DNA from: an uncultured Bacteroidales bacterium
GTDB lineage: Bacteria > Bacteroidota > Bacteroidia > Bacteroidales > Bacteroidaceae
Assembly: GCA_902772585.1 (NCBI GenBank)
Contig: CACYBB010000023.1
Span: forward strand, 1 to 64,000
DNA: 64,000 bases
Reading direction: 5' to 3'
Position 1 is the stretch's first letter; each line of letters begins with the position of its first letter. The notes below the pieces were generated by a model. It was not told the origin of the DNA. It saw only the letters and a list, made by a program, of their open reading frames with translations, and did no database searches. The translations under genes were made by a program, and so were the position numbers. Positions 1 through 10,485 of this stretch are shown piece by piece.

Positions 1-1356
1 ATCACCAAGGACGGACAGTGCATCGCACGACCTTTCACCCCTGGCGAGGACACATCGCTGTCGTTTGCCGACGTTTCCGAACAGGCTAAGGCTCCTGCCT
101 TGCACCGCGCTGCTGATGCTTTCGGCACTGATTTCGTCATCAACCCGCCCGACTATATTGAGGAGACCATCAAAGACTTCTATAGCTTCCGCAATGCGGT
201 GCGTAAGATTCTTCCCGAGGGTCATGACAACAGCTCGCTGATTGGCCCTTCCGAATTCCTCAATACGGTGCAGGTGCGTCGCAACCCTTATGGCACCTAT
301 AGCCTCTCCCTGCACCTCATCGACGGCAATGGCAGCGACGAGGACAATATCTGGTACTACTGGTACCCTGAGGGACAAACTGACAATATGCAGCGCTACC
401 TCATCGTAGACAACTACCAGGACAAGGACATCCCCAAGCAGGAAGTGAAGAACTCGTATGCCTTGACAGGTCACTACCTGTATGCACGCGACGGCAACAA
501 GAACATCACGGAGTTCATGGGCGGCGACATCCTCGACTTCCACCTGGCACGTGGCATGAATCCTGTCGACGATGCTGACAAACAGCGTGTCAAGGTGTTC
601 ATGCTCAACGGCTATGTCTTTGTGGCCTGCGAGGATGGCGACGACTGGGACTATAACGACCGTCTCTACTGGATGCCCTACGGACAGGACCGCGTTGAGA
701 AGGCTACTGTTGTCCCCGTCGAGCCTGAGCCCGCCATACCGCAGGTGTGGACGTATGCCTGGGAAGACAATACCATGGAGGGTGACGACCGCTGCGACTA
801 CGACATGAACGACTGCGTCATCGAGGTCAACGAGAAGGCCGACGACCCCACCATGCTCGAGATAACCATCGTGGCACTGGGTGCTACGCGCGACTTGTGG
901 CTGGGCTTCGAAAATAAGAATGGTAAGACGATAAGTGATTACCAGCCTGTCTTTGCAGAGGGTGATCATTCACAGGATGCCAATGAACTGCATAAGCTGA
1001 TGCGCGCCAGCTCGGGTGAGATGGTCAACACGGGTAACAGTACCCGCACCGTTGAACCCTTCAAGGCCACCGTTAAGAAACCTGCAGGCTTCGACTTCCA
1101 GACGTGTTCCTTCGTACTCGGTGCCAAGGTCAGAAAAGAGATGCAGGGAGCCTATGAGCACGACTACTACATGCTCCACGTCTCTACGGCAGGTACCGAC
1201 CCTCACGGCATCGTCATCCCTGGCAAGTGGCAATGGCCTACCGAACGTACACGTATCAACAAGGCCTATCCAGACTTCAACACCTGGGCAAGTGATCGTA
1301 CAAAAGCCCTAGACTGGTACAAGAATCCTGAGGCTGGTGAAGTTGTAAAGAGGTAG
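1..1356 (+). CDS. Secreted LruC/DUF4842-type domain protein, 5' truncated
   Basis: The reading frame is open from the first base of the window, so the N-terminus lies outside; about 451 residues are visible. The middle carries an acidic calcium-loop-like motif (YAWEDNTMEGDDRCDYDMND, about residue 248-267 of the visible part) typical of the LruC / DUF4842 domain of Bacteroidota surface proteins. A second similar acidic stretch (EDGDDWDYNDRLYWMP) precedes it. Such proteins are usually exported lipoproteins that may bind Ca2+ or glycans, but no signal sequence can be seen here. The gene ends only 6 bp before the convergent recO stop, and no terminator hairpin is evident between them. Family placement is by motif; the cellular role is unknown. 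Confidence 0.75.
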   Translation: MTKDGQCIARPFTPGEDTSLSFADVSEQAKAPALHRAADAFGTDFVINPPDYIEETIKDFYSFRNAVRKILPEGHDNSSLIGPSEFLNTVQVRRNPYGTYSLSLHLIDGNGSDEDNIWYYWYPEGQTDNMQRYLIVDNYQDKDIPKQEVKNSYALTGHYLYARDGNKNITEFMGGDILDFHLARGMNPVDDADKQRVKVFMLNGYVFVACEDGDDWDYNDRLYWMPYGQDRVEKATVVPVEPEPAIPQVWTYAWEDNTMEGDDRCDYDMNDCVIEVNEKADDPTMLEITIVALGATRDLWLGFENKNGKTISDYQPVFAEGDHSQDANELHKLMRASSGEMVNTGNSTRTVEPFKATVKKPAGFDFQTCSFVLGAKVRKEMQGAYEHDYYMLHVSTAGTDPHGIVIPGKWQWPTERTRINKAYPDFNTWASDRTKALDWYKNPEAGEVVKR

Positions 1357-1362
1357 TCGCTG

Positions 1363-2088
1363 CTATGTCCACAACTCCTGGAGCACGCTGAGACTCTTGA
1401 GTTCTGGGAATTGGGGGATGTGCAGACGATAGTAGTGCAACAACACCTCCGTAATGCGATTACGATTGTGGTGTGACAACTGGAACAGGTGCATCGTGGG
1501 GAAGTCCATTCGCATCAAGGTGTGAATCAATTGCGAGTCCTTGCTATCAAGGAAATCACGATGGGTAGGGACTTGTAATGAGAAGGTGGCTGTTCGCAAG
1601 TCGAATACGCAACCATCTACATAATCGTCAAGATTAGGATAGAAACCTAAGAAACGGCTCATGCGCATTAAGAAGGTAAGGTGGAAGTTGGCAAAACCAA
1701 TTTCCACCGCATCGAGCCACTGCATGGAGTCACAAATATAGGCAAAGAGCAACTTTTCCTGCTGTTCAGAACGTAGAGCGTGATACAGGAACTCAGCGAT
1801 GAAAAGCGACAATGCCAGTTTTTCAGGTGAAAACGGTATAGAGGTGTAGGCTGTGTGCAGATGGGCATCCTTCAGTTTCTGCAGTTGTACATTCTGGCGC
1901 ACGTCACATTCCACTTCCAAGAGTGTCATCGGCTGGAAATATTGCTTCTTCATGCGTCCCTTGGAGGTTTTGGGTATAGAAATGATAAAAGACTGTCTAC
2001 CAACTTCTTCGGTAAACATATCCACTATCATTCTGGACTCTCCATACTTGAAAGAATGTAGTACTATTGCCTTTGTTTTTACTAACAT
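1363..2088 (-). CDS. recO: DNA repair protein RecO
   Basis: 241 residues from the start MLVKTKAIVLHSFKYGESRM, which is the classic RecO OB-fold beginning (KxxAIVL..xxYgEss). RecO works with RecR and RecF to load RecA on SSB-coated single-stranded DNA in gap repair. An in-frame ATG six codons upstream (2106) was not chosen because it overlaps a promoter -7 box (TAATTTTG on the minus strand, 2094-2101), giving an almost leaderless start at 2088. The C-terminal zinc-finger cysteines of many RecO proteins are not evident, as is common in Bacteroidota. It is divergent from the tRNA-Glu/rpsT unit. Confidence 0.92.
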   Translation of the reverse strand: MLVKTKAIVLHSFKYGESRMIVDMFTEEVGRQSFIISIPKTSKGRMKKQYFQPMTLLEVECDVRQNVQLQKLKDAHLHTAYTSIPFSPEKLALSLFIAEFLYHALRSEQQEKLLFAYICDSMQWLDAVEIGFANFHLTFLMRMSRFLGFYPNLDDYVDGCVFDLRTATFSLQVPTHRDFLDSKDSQLIHTLMRMDFPTMHLFQLSHHNRNRITEVLLHYYRLHIPQFPELKSLSVLQELWT

Positions 2089-2093
2089 CGCCC

Positions 2094-2101
2094 CAAAATT
2101 A
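2094..2101 (-). promoter_or_regulatory. recO promoter -7 box
   Basis: Minus-strand TAATTTTG matches the Bacteroidota TAnnTTTG box, 6 bp upstream of the chosen recO ATG. Confidence 0.55.
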
Positions 2102-2140
2102 CACAAAAATACGCAATTATTGCATTTTTCTTAAAGAAAA

Positions 2141-2174
2141 TTTGTCTATTTAAGAAAAATGTGCTACCTTTGCA
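2141..2174 (+). promoter_or_regulatory. Promoter of tRNA-Glu / rpsT unit
   Basis: TTTG at 2141-2144 (-33 box) and TACCTTTGCA at 2165-2174 (-7 box) are separated by 20 bp, the Bacteroidota spacing. It lies about 20 bp before the tRNA. Confidence 0.8.
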
Positions 2175-2193
2175 GCCGCTTTTGAGCGAAAGG

Positions 2194-2265
2194 GGTCCCT
2201 TCGTCTATCGGTTAGGACGAGAGATTTTCATTCTCTAAAGAGGAGTTCGACTCTCCTAGGGACTA
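2194..2265 (+). tRNA. tRNA-Glu (anticodon TTC)
   Basis: A full cloverleaf can be drawn: acceptor GGTCCCT / AGGGACT, D-arm containing GGTTAGGAC, anticodon stem AGAGA / TCTCT with loop TTTTCAT (anticodon TTC at 2227-2229), and T-arm with GTTCGACTC. CCA is not encoded. The first acceptor pair is a G-T wobble. It sits directly downstream of a consensus promoter and 130 bp before rpsT, with which it is probably co-transcribed. Confidence 0.93.
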
Positions 2266-2394
2266 CTAAATCTGGCATCTGCACAGCCAAGTGGGACACG
2301 GTGTCAGAGGGCTTCGAAAGGAGTCCGCCCAGGGCAGCCCAATAGAGGTGCAAGACCCACAAGCTTTATTAACAATTTAACAACAAAAAACAAA
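2266..2394 (+). other. Spacer / 5' leader between tRNA-Glu and rpsT
   Basis: There is no open frame of note. Several short complementary stretches are visible (TGGC..GCCA at the start, GACAC/GTGTC, and GGGC..GCCC around TTCGAAAG), so it may fold. It ends in an AT-rich tract before the rpsT ATG. I cannot match it to a known ribosomal-protein leader. Confidence 0.4.
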
Positions 2395-2646
2395 ATGGCA
2401 AATCACAAGTCAAGCCTGAAGAGAATTCGTCAGGACAAGAAAAAGGCAGAACACAACCACTATTATGCCAAGACCATGCGCAATGCAGTTCGCAAGCTGC
2501 GCGCTATGACCGATAAGGACGAGGCTACAAAGCTGTACCCCACCGTACAGAAGATGCTGGATAAGTTGGCTAAGAACAACATCATCCACAAGAACAAGGC
2601 TGCCAACATCAAGTCAAGTCTGTGCAATCACATCAGCCAGCTGTAA
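2395..2646 (+). CDS. rpsT: 30S ribosomal protein S20
   Basis: 83 residues, [20 protein letters not shown] onward, the standard S20/bS20 N-terminus followed by a Lys/Arg-rich three-helix protein that binds 16S rRNA in the small subunit. Length is normal. The gene follows tRNA-Glu and ends at an intrinsic terminator. Confidence 0.97.
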   Translation: MANHKSSLKRIRQDKKKAEHNHYYAKTMRNAVRKLRAMTDKDEATKLYPTVQKMLDKLAKNNIIHKNKAANIKSSLCNHISQL

Positions 2647-2675
2647 GCATCTGACAAGACTGAAAAGCATAAAAA

Positions 2676-2706
2676 GTCGCAAACTTTCGAGTTTGTGGCT
2701 TTTTTG
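2676..2706 (+). terminator. Intrinsic terminator of rpsT
   Basis: A 10-bp stem (GTCGCAAACT / AGTTTGTGGC, with G-T pairs) around a TTCG loop is followed by a run of T. Confidence 0.9.
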
Positions 2707-2740
2707 TTGTCATGAAGTGACGTTTTTTGTAGTTTTTTAG

Positions 2741-4783
<2,043 letters not shown>

Positions 4784-4802
4784 GTCGTTGAATAACAACA
4801 AG

Positions 4803-4830
4803 AAAGGGAACCGAAATGGTTCCCTTTTTT
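4803..4830. terminator. Bidirectional terminator, gyrB / esterase
   Basis: Stem GGGAACC / GGTTCCC with GAAAT loop, extended by flanking A and T runs. It can serve gyrB on plus and the convergent esterase gene on minus. Confidence 0.9.
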
Positions 4831-4838
4831 TGTTGTTG

Positions 4839-6023
4839 CTATTTGAAGATCTTCTGGGCAAACATGGTTAAGTAGATACGCCAGTTGCGCCAGATATGAC
4901 CACCATCGTTCTCGTAATATTCATAGGGATAGTGATGGTCGTCAAGATAGTGACGCAGGTCAGTATTCATCTGCATCAGGAAGTCATCCTTGCCAATAGC
5001 TATCCAGAAGAGTTTAGGTTTGGAGGCAAAGAGGCGTGCCATCTGTCCGTCAAAGTCCTCATTGAGTTTAGAATTTGGCGTGTTGGGCATCAGTTCACGA
5101 GGCATGCGACAGGCTGCCGACTGCAGGCCATAGTAGTCGAACACCTGTGGATAGAGACGCGAGATACCGAAGGTGTGGCCACCACCCATCGAGAGTCCTG
5201 TCACTGCACGTGCTTCACGCTTCTTGATGGTCTTGTAATGGCTATCTATGTAGTTGACGATATCCATAAAACTCTCTTCCATCGTCGACTTAGCACCACG
5301 CTGGTTGAAGGCATTGCCATCGGGGGTGTACATACCCTCATGCCACCAACCTGGCGCAGCATTGCACGTTGGGTTGCCATTAGGCATGACGACAATCATA
5401 GGTACACATTTGCCTTCCGCAATCAGATTGTCCATAATCTGCGACGTACGTCCCAGATCACCCCAAGCCGTTTCGTCACCACCATGACCATGCAGCAGAT
5501 ACATCACGGGGAAACGTTTCTTGCCATCATAAGTTGGTGGCAGATAGATGGTCATACGACGCTGTTGACCCAATGTCGGACTGTCGTACCAGACACGCGA
5601 CAAAGTGCCGTGAGGCACGTTATTTACAGCATAAAGATGTCCTTTGTCACTGTCCGTTTTCGACACAATAAAGATGTTGCTAAGCGTCGAAATATCGCGA
5701 TTGACATAACTGTTAGCAGGGTCTATGAAGCGCTGTCCATCGACTGTCAGGCTATAGGAATAGAGTTCTGGCGCCAACGGACTCGTCGTCACTGTCCACA
5801 CCCCATTGTCCTGTTTGGTCATATCCAGTTTCTGACCACTAATCTCGTTGAAGTCGCCAAAGACACTGACCGATTGTGCCGAAGGGTCGAAGAAATTGAA
5901 CGTCACCGTACCATCGGCATTCACCACAGGCGACTGCACCCTTGGTCGCTGTCCCAATTGCTGTTGTCCGAAACTGCCTACAGCAAGAAGTCCGCAGACA
6001 GCCAAAGTAATAATTCGTTTCAT
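4839..6023 (-). CDS. Secreted esterase, CBM48-like E-set + CE1/esterase D domain
   Basis: 394 residues with a signal peptide (cleavage near residue 20). Residues about 30-120 form an E-set/CBM48-like beta domain (VTFNFFDPSAQSVSVFGDFN); residues about 150-390 form an alpha/beta hydrolase of the esterase D / feruloyl esterase (CE1) family with LLHGHGGDE as oxyanion region, the nucleophile elbow GLSMGG (Ser278) and a late GGHIW histidine. In gut Bacteroidota this architecture usually removes feruloyl or acetyl groups from plant polysaccharides; the substrate cannot be told from sequence. It lies 26 bp downstream of the peptidase gene, so the two are probably co-transcribed. Confidence 0.88.
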   Translation of the reverse strand: MKRIITLAVCGLLAVGSFGQQQLGQRPRVQSPVVNADGTVTFNFFDPSAQSVSVFGDFNEISGQKLDMTKQDNGVWTVTTSPLAPELYSYSLTVDGQRFIDPANSYVNRDISTLSNIFIVSKTDSDKGHLYAVNNVPHGTLSRVWYDSPTLGQQRRMTIYLPPTYDGKKRFPVMYLLHGHGGDETAWGDLGRTSQIMDNLIAEGKCVPMIVVMPNGNPTCNAAPGWWHEGMYTPDGNAFNQRGAKSTMEESFMDIVNYIDSHYKTIKKREARAVTGLSMGGGHTFGISRLYPQVFDYYGLQSAACRMPRELMPNTPNSKLNEDFDGQMARLFASKPKLFWIAIGKDDFLMQMNTDLRHYLDDHHYPYEYYENDGGHIWRNWRIYLTMFAQKIFK

Positions 6024-6049
6024 GTTAGTTGTGTTGTTGGTTATGCTAT

Positions 6050-7129
6050 TTATAAAAATGACACAGCATGACGATTGAGGAACAAATAGGTAGTATTCAG
6101 CATGATATAGTCACGCGACATATACCAGATACCCTTATACTGTCCACTCTTTCCCCATGAGTTTTTCACCATGTAGTACGGCTTACCCTGTTCGTCAACG
6201 GCCTTACCGTAGATGACCATTACGTGGTCGTAGGTCATCCGCCAGTCGTCCCATTGCTCCTGTCGCAGCTGTTGGTTAGGCGTGATGCTGTCAGGCAGCA
6301 TCGCCAGACCTGTGCGAGTGAAATTACCTGTTACATCACCACCCCAGGCCACCGTATAGCCAGCGTCCAAAGCACTATCGAGCACTTCCATCAACTGCTC
6401 AATGGGAATGTTGTAACTGGGCTTCAAACGCCATTTGTAAGGTGCCTCAATGACAAACCACTGGTTAAACGGATGATGCGTATAGCTGGTCAGACTGACA
6501 TAGTCGTCAAGGTCGAGGCCAAGACTTGCAGCAAACGACTTCGGCGTGTACGTTTTTCCTTGATAGACAAATGTTTCCGGACAGCGACCTATATATTTCT
6601 CGATAATGGTCTGTACGCTGTCTTTCCAATGCTGCATGGGCTCCTTCGCACCCTTCTTGACGATGCTACTCACCATACGCTCCAACTCAGGGAAGAACAC
6701 CTTGAAGTTAGCCAGCGAGTCTCCCACGAGCGAGCCTGGTGCAGGCATCGCCTCTTCTGGACAGATACCATGCTGACGTATCACCTCCAGCACGTCATCG
6801 CACGAGCCACCCTCCGAAATCTGGCTGTAGCCATGCATGCGGACATAGTGCGTGACGTTGTCCATATAGTCCTTGTTAACGACGAACATCTCACAGAGGT
6901 CATAGGTCTTCCCCGTCTTACGGAGTATCTCGCTCTCGAAATATCCCAATGTGGCGTAAGCCCAACATGTACCGCTACGATGCTGGTTCTTTACGCTGGT
7001 GATAGGAATCTCCTTGACGACCGTAAAGGTCTTTTTGGCATCCGATGCCAATGCCTTCTTCTGCAAATGTTCTTGTGCCGACGCTGTGGTCACCAGCAGA
7101 ACGGCTATTATCAATGGTAATAATCTCAT
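6050..7129 (-). CDS. Exported C1B cysteine peptidase (bleomycin hydrolase / PepC-like)
   Basis: 359 residues with signal peptide (about 1-19). Papain-fold catalytic elements are visible: NQHRSGTCWAY (oxyanion Gln, nucleophile Cys55), YDHVMVIYG (catalytic His) and VKNSWGKSG (catalytic Asn). The order and the long insertion between Cys and His match family C1B aminopeptidases (bleomycin hydrolase), which normally are cytoplasmic; the signal sequence indicates periplasmic or outer-membrane location here. First gene of a two-gene unit with the esterase; the promoter is at 7178-7187. Confidence 0.9.
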   Translation of the reverse strand: MRLLPLIIAVLLVTTASAQEHLQKKALASDAKKTFTVVKEIPITSVKNQHRSGTCWAYATLGYFESEILRKTGKTYDLCEMFVVNKDYMDNVTHYVRMHGYSQISEGGSCDDVLEVIRQHGICPEEAMPAPGSLVGDSLANFKVFFPELERMVSSIVKKGAKEPMQHWKDSVQTIIEKYIGRCPETFVYQGKTYTPKSFAASLGLDLDDYVSLTSYTHHPFNQWFVIEAPYKWRLKPSYNIPIEQLMEVLDSALDAGYTVAWGGDVTGNFTRTGLAMLPDSITPNQQLRQEQWDDWRMTYDHVMVIYGKAVDEQGKPYYMVKNSWGKSGQYKGIWYMSRDYIMLNTTYLFLNRHAVSFL

Positions 7130-7177
7130 TATTGTATCAGGTTAAAATCTTACTAATAGGGTCTTCTAAGTTCATAC

Positions 7178-7187
7178 TGCAAAAGTA
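7178..7187 (-). promoter_or_regulatory. Promoter -7 box of peptidase/esterase unit
   Basis: Minus-strand TACTTTTGCA, about 49 bp before the peptidase ATG. Confidence 0.65.
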
Positions 7188-7262
7188 ATATTTTTATCTG
7201 AATTGAGCAAAGGATTTGAGAAGAAATGATGTTATCTTTTTCCAAGATGACAAGGGGATTGG

Positions 7263-7345
7263 CGCAACTAGGCATCTCTCTAAGAGAGTTACGACGAGTT
7301 ACTCATCGAGAAACGACGAGTTACTGTTCGAGAAACGACGAGTTG
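7263..7345 (+). repeat. Intergenic repeat with 22-bp tandem units
   Basis: GCAACTAGGCATCTCTCT begins the element; then 22-bp units starting ACGACGAGTT occur at 7291, 7313 and (partial) 7335, ending ACGACGAGTTGCT. A related element lies inverted at 50843-50955. No coding potential of note. Confidence 0.65.
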
Positions 7346-7397
7346 CTATTAAACTTTTTATGGGGCTTTACGTCAAAGAGAATAGAAACAGAACCAG

Positions 7398-10322
7398 ATG
7401 AAGACTATTCGTACCTCTTTATTATTTATTAGCTGCATTTTTACAACACTCAGCTTATCGGCCCAAACGACAAAGAGCACATCACCAAAAGACACCACAC
7501 TGACTGGCGGACAGCTAAAAGAAGTGGTGGTGACGAGGAATGTGCCCAAGATGGTCATCAAGAACGATACGGTAGTATATAATGCCGATGCCTATCAGGT
7601 GCCGGAGGGAGCAGTGATAGAAGCACTGGTCGAGGCACTACCAGGCGCAAAGGTTGACGATGACGGAAAAATCAGCATCAATGGTAAGGACGTAAAACGC
7701 TTCAAACTGGATGGTCGCGACTTTATGACGGGCAACAATGATGCCGTGATGAAGAACCTACCCTCGTACGTCATTGATCAAGTGAAGGCTTACGACGAGA
7801 AGAGCGACCTGTCGAAGATGACGGGTATTGACGATGGCAACGACGACTTTGTGCTGGAGTTTGTCACCAAGCGCAGTGCCCGTCGTGGTCTGCAGGCCAA
7901 TCCGGATGTCGGCTACGGCACAGAGGGACGCTATGGCATCCGACTGACAGCCATGAAACCCTTTGGAGCCATGCGCTACACGTTTATGGGCAACGCCAAC
8001 AACGTGAACGACCGTAACTTCTCTGGCCGAGGAGGTCGTGGACGAGGCAACAACAACGGACAGCGTGAGACGAAGACAGCAGCACTGGATGTCAGTTACG
8101 AGAAGCAGGACAAGCTAAAGCTTAGCGGACGCGTGACGTGGAATCATGGTGATGTGGACAACTGGAACAAGACCGCTTCGGAGAGTTTCGTCAGAAGAAC
8201 GGGTGGCGCTTTCTCGAACAGCGTCAGCCAGAGCTACTCACGCAACAACAACTGGACAGGCAATATGAACCTGCAATGGACCATCAATCCGAAGACGACA
8301 CTCTCCTGGCGCCCAGACATCAGCTTCTCTACCAGCGACAACAGGAGTTTCTCTACTTCGGCATCGTTCAACGACGATCCCTTCAAATACTACGCTTCAC
8401 CACTGGAGGAACTGCGACAGGTTACCACTGAGGACGGTCAGCAGCTCATCGTCAATAGTAGGAAGAACAAATCGCTAGGATATAGTGACAGCAAGAACAT
8501 CAACTCGCAACTGCAAATATTTCGTCGTTTTGGAAACAAAGGACGCAATATGGCCCTGAGCACCAACTTCAGATATAGCGATGGCAACAACAAGAATGCG
8601 AACCTTACGGGCGTACACCTCTATCAGCAAAAGAAGAGATATTCGGACGAAGATTCCACCTACCAGACCAATCGCTACACAGAATCGGGCAATGACAACC
8701 TGAGCTACTCTTTTGGCATTACATATACAGAGCCACTGCTGACCTTCCAGTCTAAAGAGAGCCCAGCCAACACTGAGCGCCCTACAGGCTCCCGACAGAG
8801 AGGTGGTGGTCCCTTCGGAGGAGGACGTAACAGAGGAGGACGCGGATTCGGACAACAAGGAATGTTCCTGCAACTGAACTACCGCTATAGCTATAACCAC
8901 CAGAAGAGTGACCCCAAGACCTACGACTTCCCTGAATACACGGAATATGAATTCAACGACGTACTACAGGACTATCGCGAGTGGGGAAGTCTGTTCGGCT
9001 ATCTGGACAATCCTTACGAAAGCTATCTCAGTCCTCGACTGAGTCGCTACTCCGAGCGCACAGAGTATAGTCACACCATCGACGTACAGTTGCGCTATGT
9101 CCGCAACAAGATGAACATGAACGTGGGCATCTCCATCCTACCCCAGCGTTCACATTTCATCCAGCAATATCTCGGACAGCCCGTAGATACCATACGCTCA
9201 GTGACCAACTTCACACCCACACTGAACATGCGCTACCGCTTTAACCAGCAGACCAATCTGCAGGTGGACTTCCGCGGACAGACACAGCAACCCAGCATCA
9301 CACAACTGCTGGAAATCTATGACGACACTAACCCACTAAACATCAACGTGGGTAATGCCGGACTGAAACCAGCCTTCACCAGCAACCTGCGCGTTAACTT
9401 CCAAATGATGCGACGCCCCCAAACCATCGTCGATGCAGACGGCTTCGAGATTCCAAAGAACATACGTCACTGGAGTTTCAATGCCAATGCAGGATGGCAG
9501 GTGACAAGCAACAGCATCGGTAACATTGTGACCTATGACGAGAAAACGGGTGGACGCACCACACGACCAGAGAACATCAACGGCAACTGGAACGCTAACT
9601 TCGGCATGAGCTTCACCATCGGGCTAGACACGCTAAACCGCTGGGACATAACGGGTTCCATCAATGCCAACTATGCACACCGCATCAACTATGTCAATCT
9701 AAACCAGACGGCTCAGGCCGACCGTAATGTGACACACACCTACAACGTGAATCCTACCCTCTCGCTAAACTTCCGCACCAAGTGGTTCAGCTTCTCACTT
9801 AACGGGCGCACCACCTATGCGCACACAGAGAATCGTCTGCAGTCCTCCAACAACCTGACTACGTGGAACTTCTCCTATGGTGGCAATACGAAGATTACGT
9901 TCCCTTGGGGTTCGAACCTCTCTACCGATATAAATATGTATAGCAAGCGTGGTTATAACGATGCAAGTGCCAACACCAACGAACTGCTATGGAATGCGCA
10001 ACTGTCGCACAGCTTCCTGCGAGGTAAGGTGCTTACCGTTATGCTGCAATGGTATGACATCCTGCAAAAGCAGACCAACTACTCACGAACAGTCAATGCC
10101 AATGGCTGGAGCGATCGTGAGATTAACGCCATCAACAGCTATGCTATGCTGCACGTCAGCTATCGTCTGAACCTCTTTGGCAATAGTAACGGAGGACGTG
10201 GTGAAGGACGTGGCAGACGCAGAGGTTGGGGCGAAGGACCTGGAGGCTTTGGTGGTCCTGGTGGCGGAGGTGCTTCTGGAGGTGGATTCGGAGGAGGCTT
10301 CGGAGGCGATAGGCCATTCTAG
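7398..10322 (+). CDS. Outer-membrane beta-barrel receptor (OMP_b-brl_3 / TonB-receptor-like)
   Basis: 974 residues. A signal peptide ends at about residue 22 (LSLSAQT). Residues about 35-150 form a plug-like domain with LKEVVVTRN, the NDTVVYNADAY motif and GAKVDDDGKISINGK, characteristic of TonB-dependent-receptor-like barrels of Bacteroidota that lack the N-terminal carboxypeptidase-like repeat. The remainder is long beta-barrel sequence rich in alternating aromatic residues. Gly/Arg-rich low-complexity stretches occur at about 205-225 (SGRGGRGRGNNNG), 455-490 and at the C-terminus (a GGFGGPGGGG-type tail), probably surface or periplasmic loops. The protein still ends in Phe. It stands alone, and its ligand cannot be inferred. 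Confidence 0.88.
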   Translation: MKTIRTSLLFISCIFTTLSLSAQTTKSTSPKDTTLTGGQLKEVVVTRNVPKMVIKNDTVVYNADAYQVPEGAVIEALVEALPGAKVDDDGKISINGKDVKRFKLDGRDFMTGNNDAVMKNLPSYVIDQVKAYDEKSDLSKMTGIDDGNDDFVLEFVTKRSARRGLQANPDVGYGTEGRYGIRLTAMKPFGAMRYTFMGNANNVNDRNFSGRGGRGRGNNNGQRETKTAALDVSYEKQDKLKLSGRVTWNHGDVDNWNKTASESFVRRTGGAFSNSVSQSYSRNNNWTGNMNLQWTINPKTTLSWRPDISFSTSDNRSFSTSASFNDDPFKYYASPLEELRQVTTEDGQQLIVNSRKNKSLGYSDSKNINSQLQIFRRFGNKGRNMALSTNFRYSDGNNKNANLTGVHLYQQKKRYSDEDSTYQTNRYTESGNDNLSYSFGITYTEPLLTFQSKESPANTERPTGSRQRGGGPFGGGRNRGGRGFGQQGMFLQLNYRYSYNHQKSDPKTYDFPEYTEYEFNDVLQDYREWGSLFGYLDNPYESYLSPRLSRYSERTEYSHTIDVQLRYVRNKMNMNVGISILPQRSHFIQQYLGQPVDTIRSVTNFTPTLNMRYRFNQQTNLQVDFRGQTQQPSITQLLEIYDDTNPLNINVGNAGLKPAFTSNLRVNFQMMRRPQTIVDADGFEIPKNIRHWSFNANAGWQVTSNSIGNIVTYDEKTGGRTTRPENINGNWNANFGMSFTIGLDTLNRWDITGSINANYAHRINYVNLNQTAQADRNVTHTYNVNPTLSLNFRTKWFSFSLNGRTTYAHTENRLQSSNNLTTWNFSYGGNTKITFPWGSNLSTDINMYSKRGYNDASANTNELLWNAQLSHSFLRGKVLTVMLQWYDILQKQTNYSRTVNANGWSDREINAINSYAMLHVSYRLNLFGNSNGGRGEGRGRRRGWGEGPGGFGGPGGGGASGGGFGGGFGGDRPF

Positions 10323-10395
10323 CACTCTTATTCGCCCTAGCACTTGTTCGTGTCGATACAAAAATCGTTGGTTTTTGCACATAATAAATGGCATA

Positions 10396-10431
10396 TTTGT
10401 CGTTTTACGAAAAAATTGTTGTATCTTTGCA
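10396..10431 (+). promoter_or_regulatory. Promoter of the SBP-phosphatase-STAS-alarmone operon
   Basis: TTTG (10396-10399) and TATCTTTGCA (10422-10431), a consensus pair about 55 bp before the first ATG. Confidence 0.75.
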
Positions 10432-10485
10432 ACGAAATAAATAACGATAAAACCAAACACGATTATTACGACACGAATATCTTAT

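Noticed and set aside
4896-6071. Long open frame (391 codons) antisense to the esterase gene
   Set aside because: No family features, no promoter or ribosome-binding context; the minus-strand esterase has complete motifs. A GC-skewed codon shadow.
6224-7120. 298-codon frame antisense to the C1B peptidase
   Set aside because: Shadow of a well supported coding gene with catalytic motifs on the other strand.
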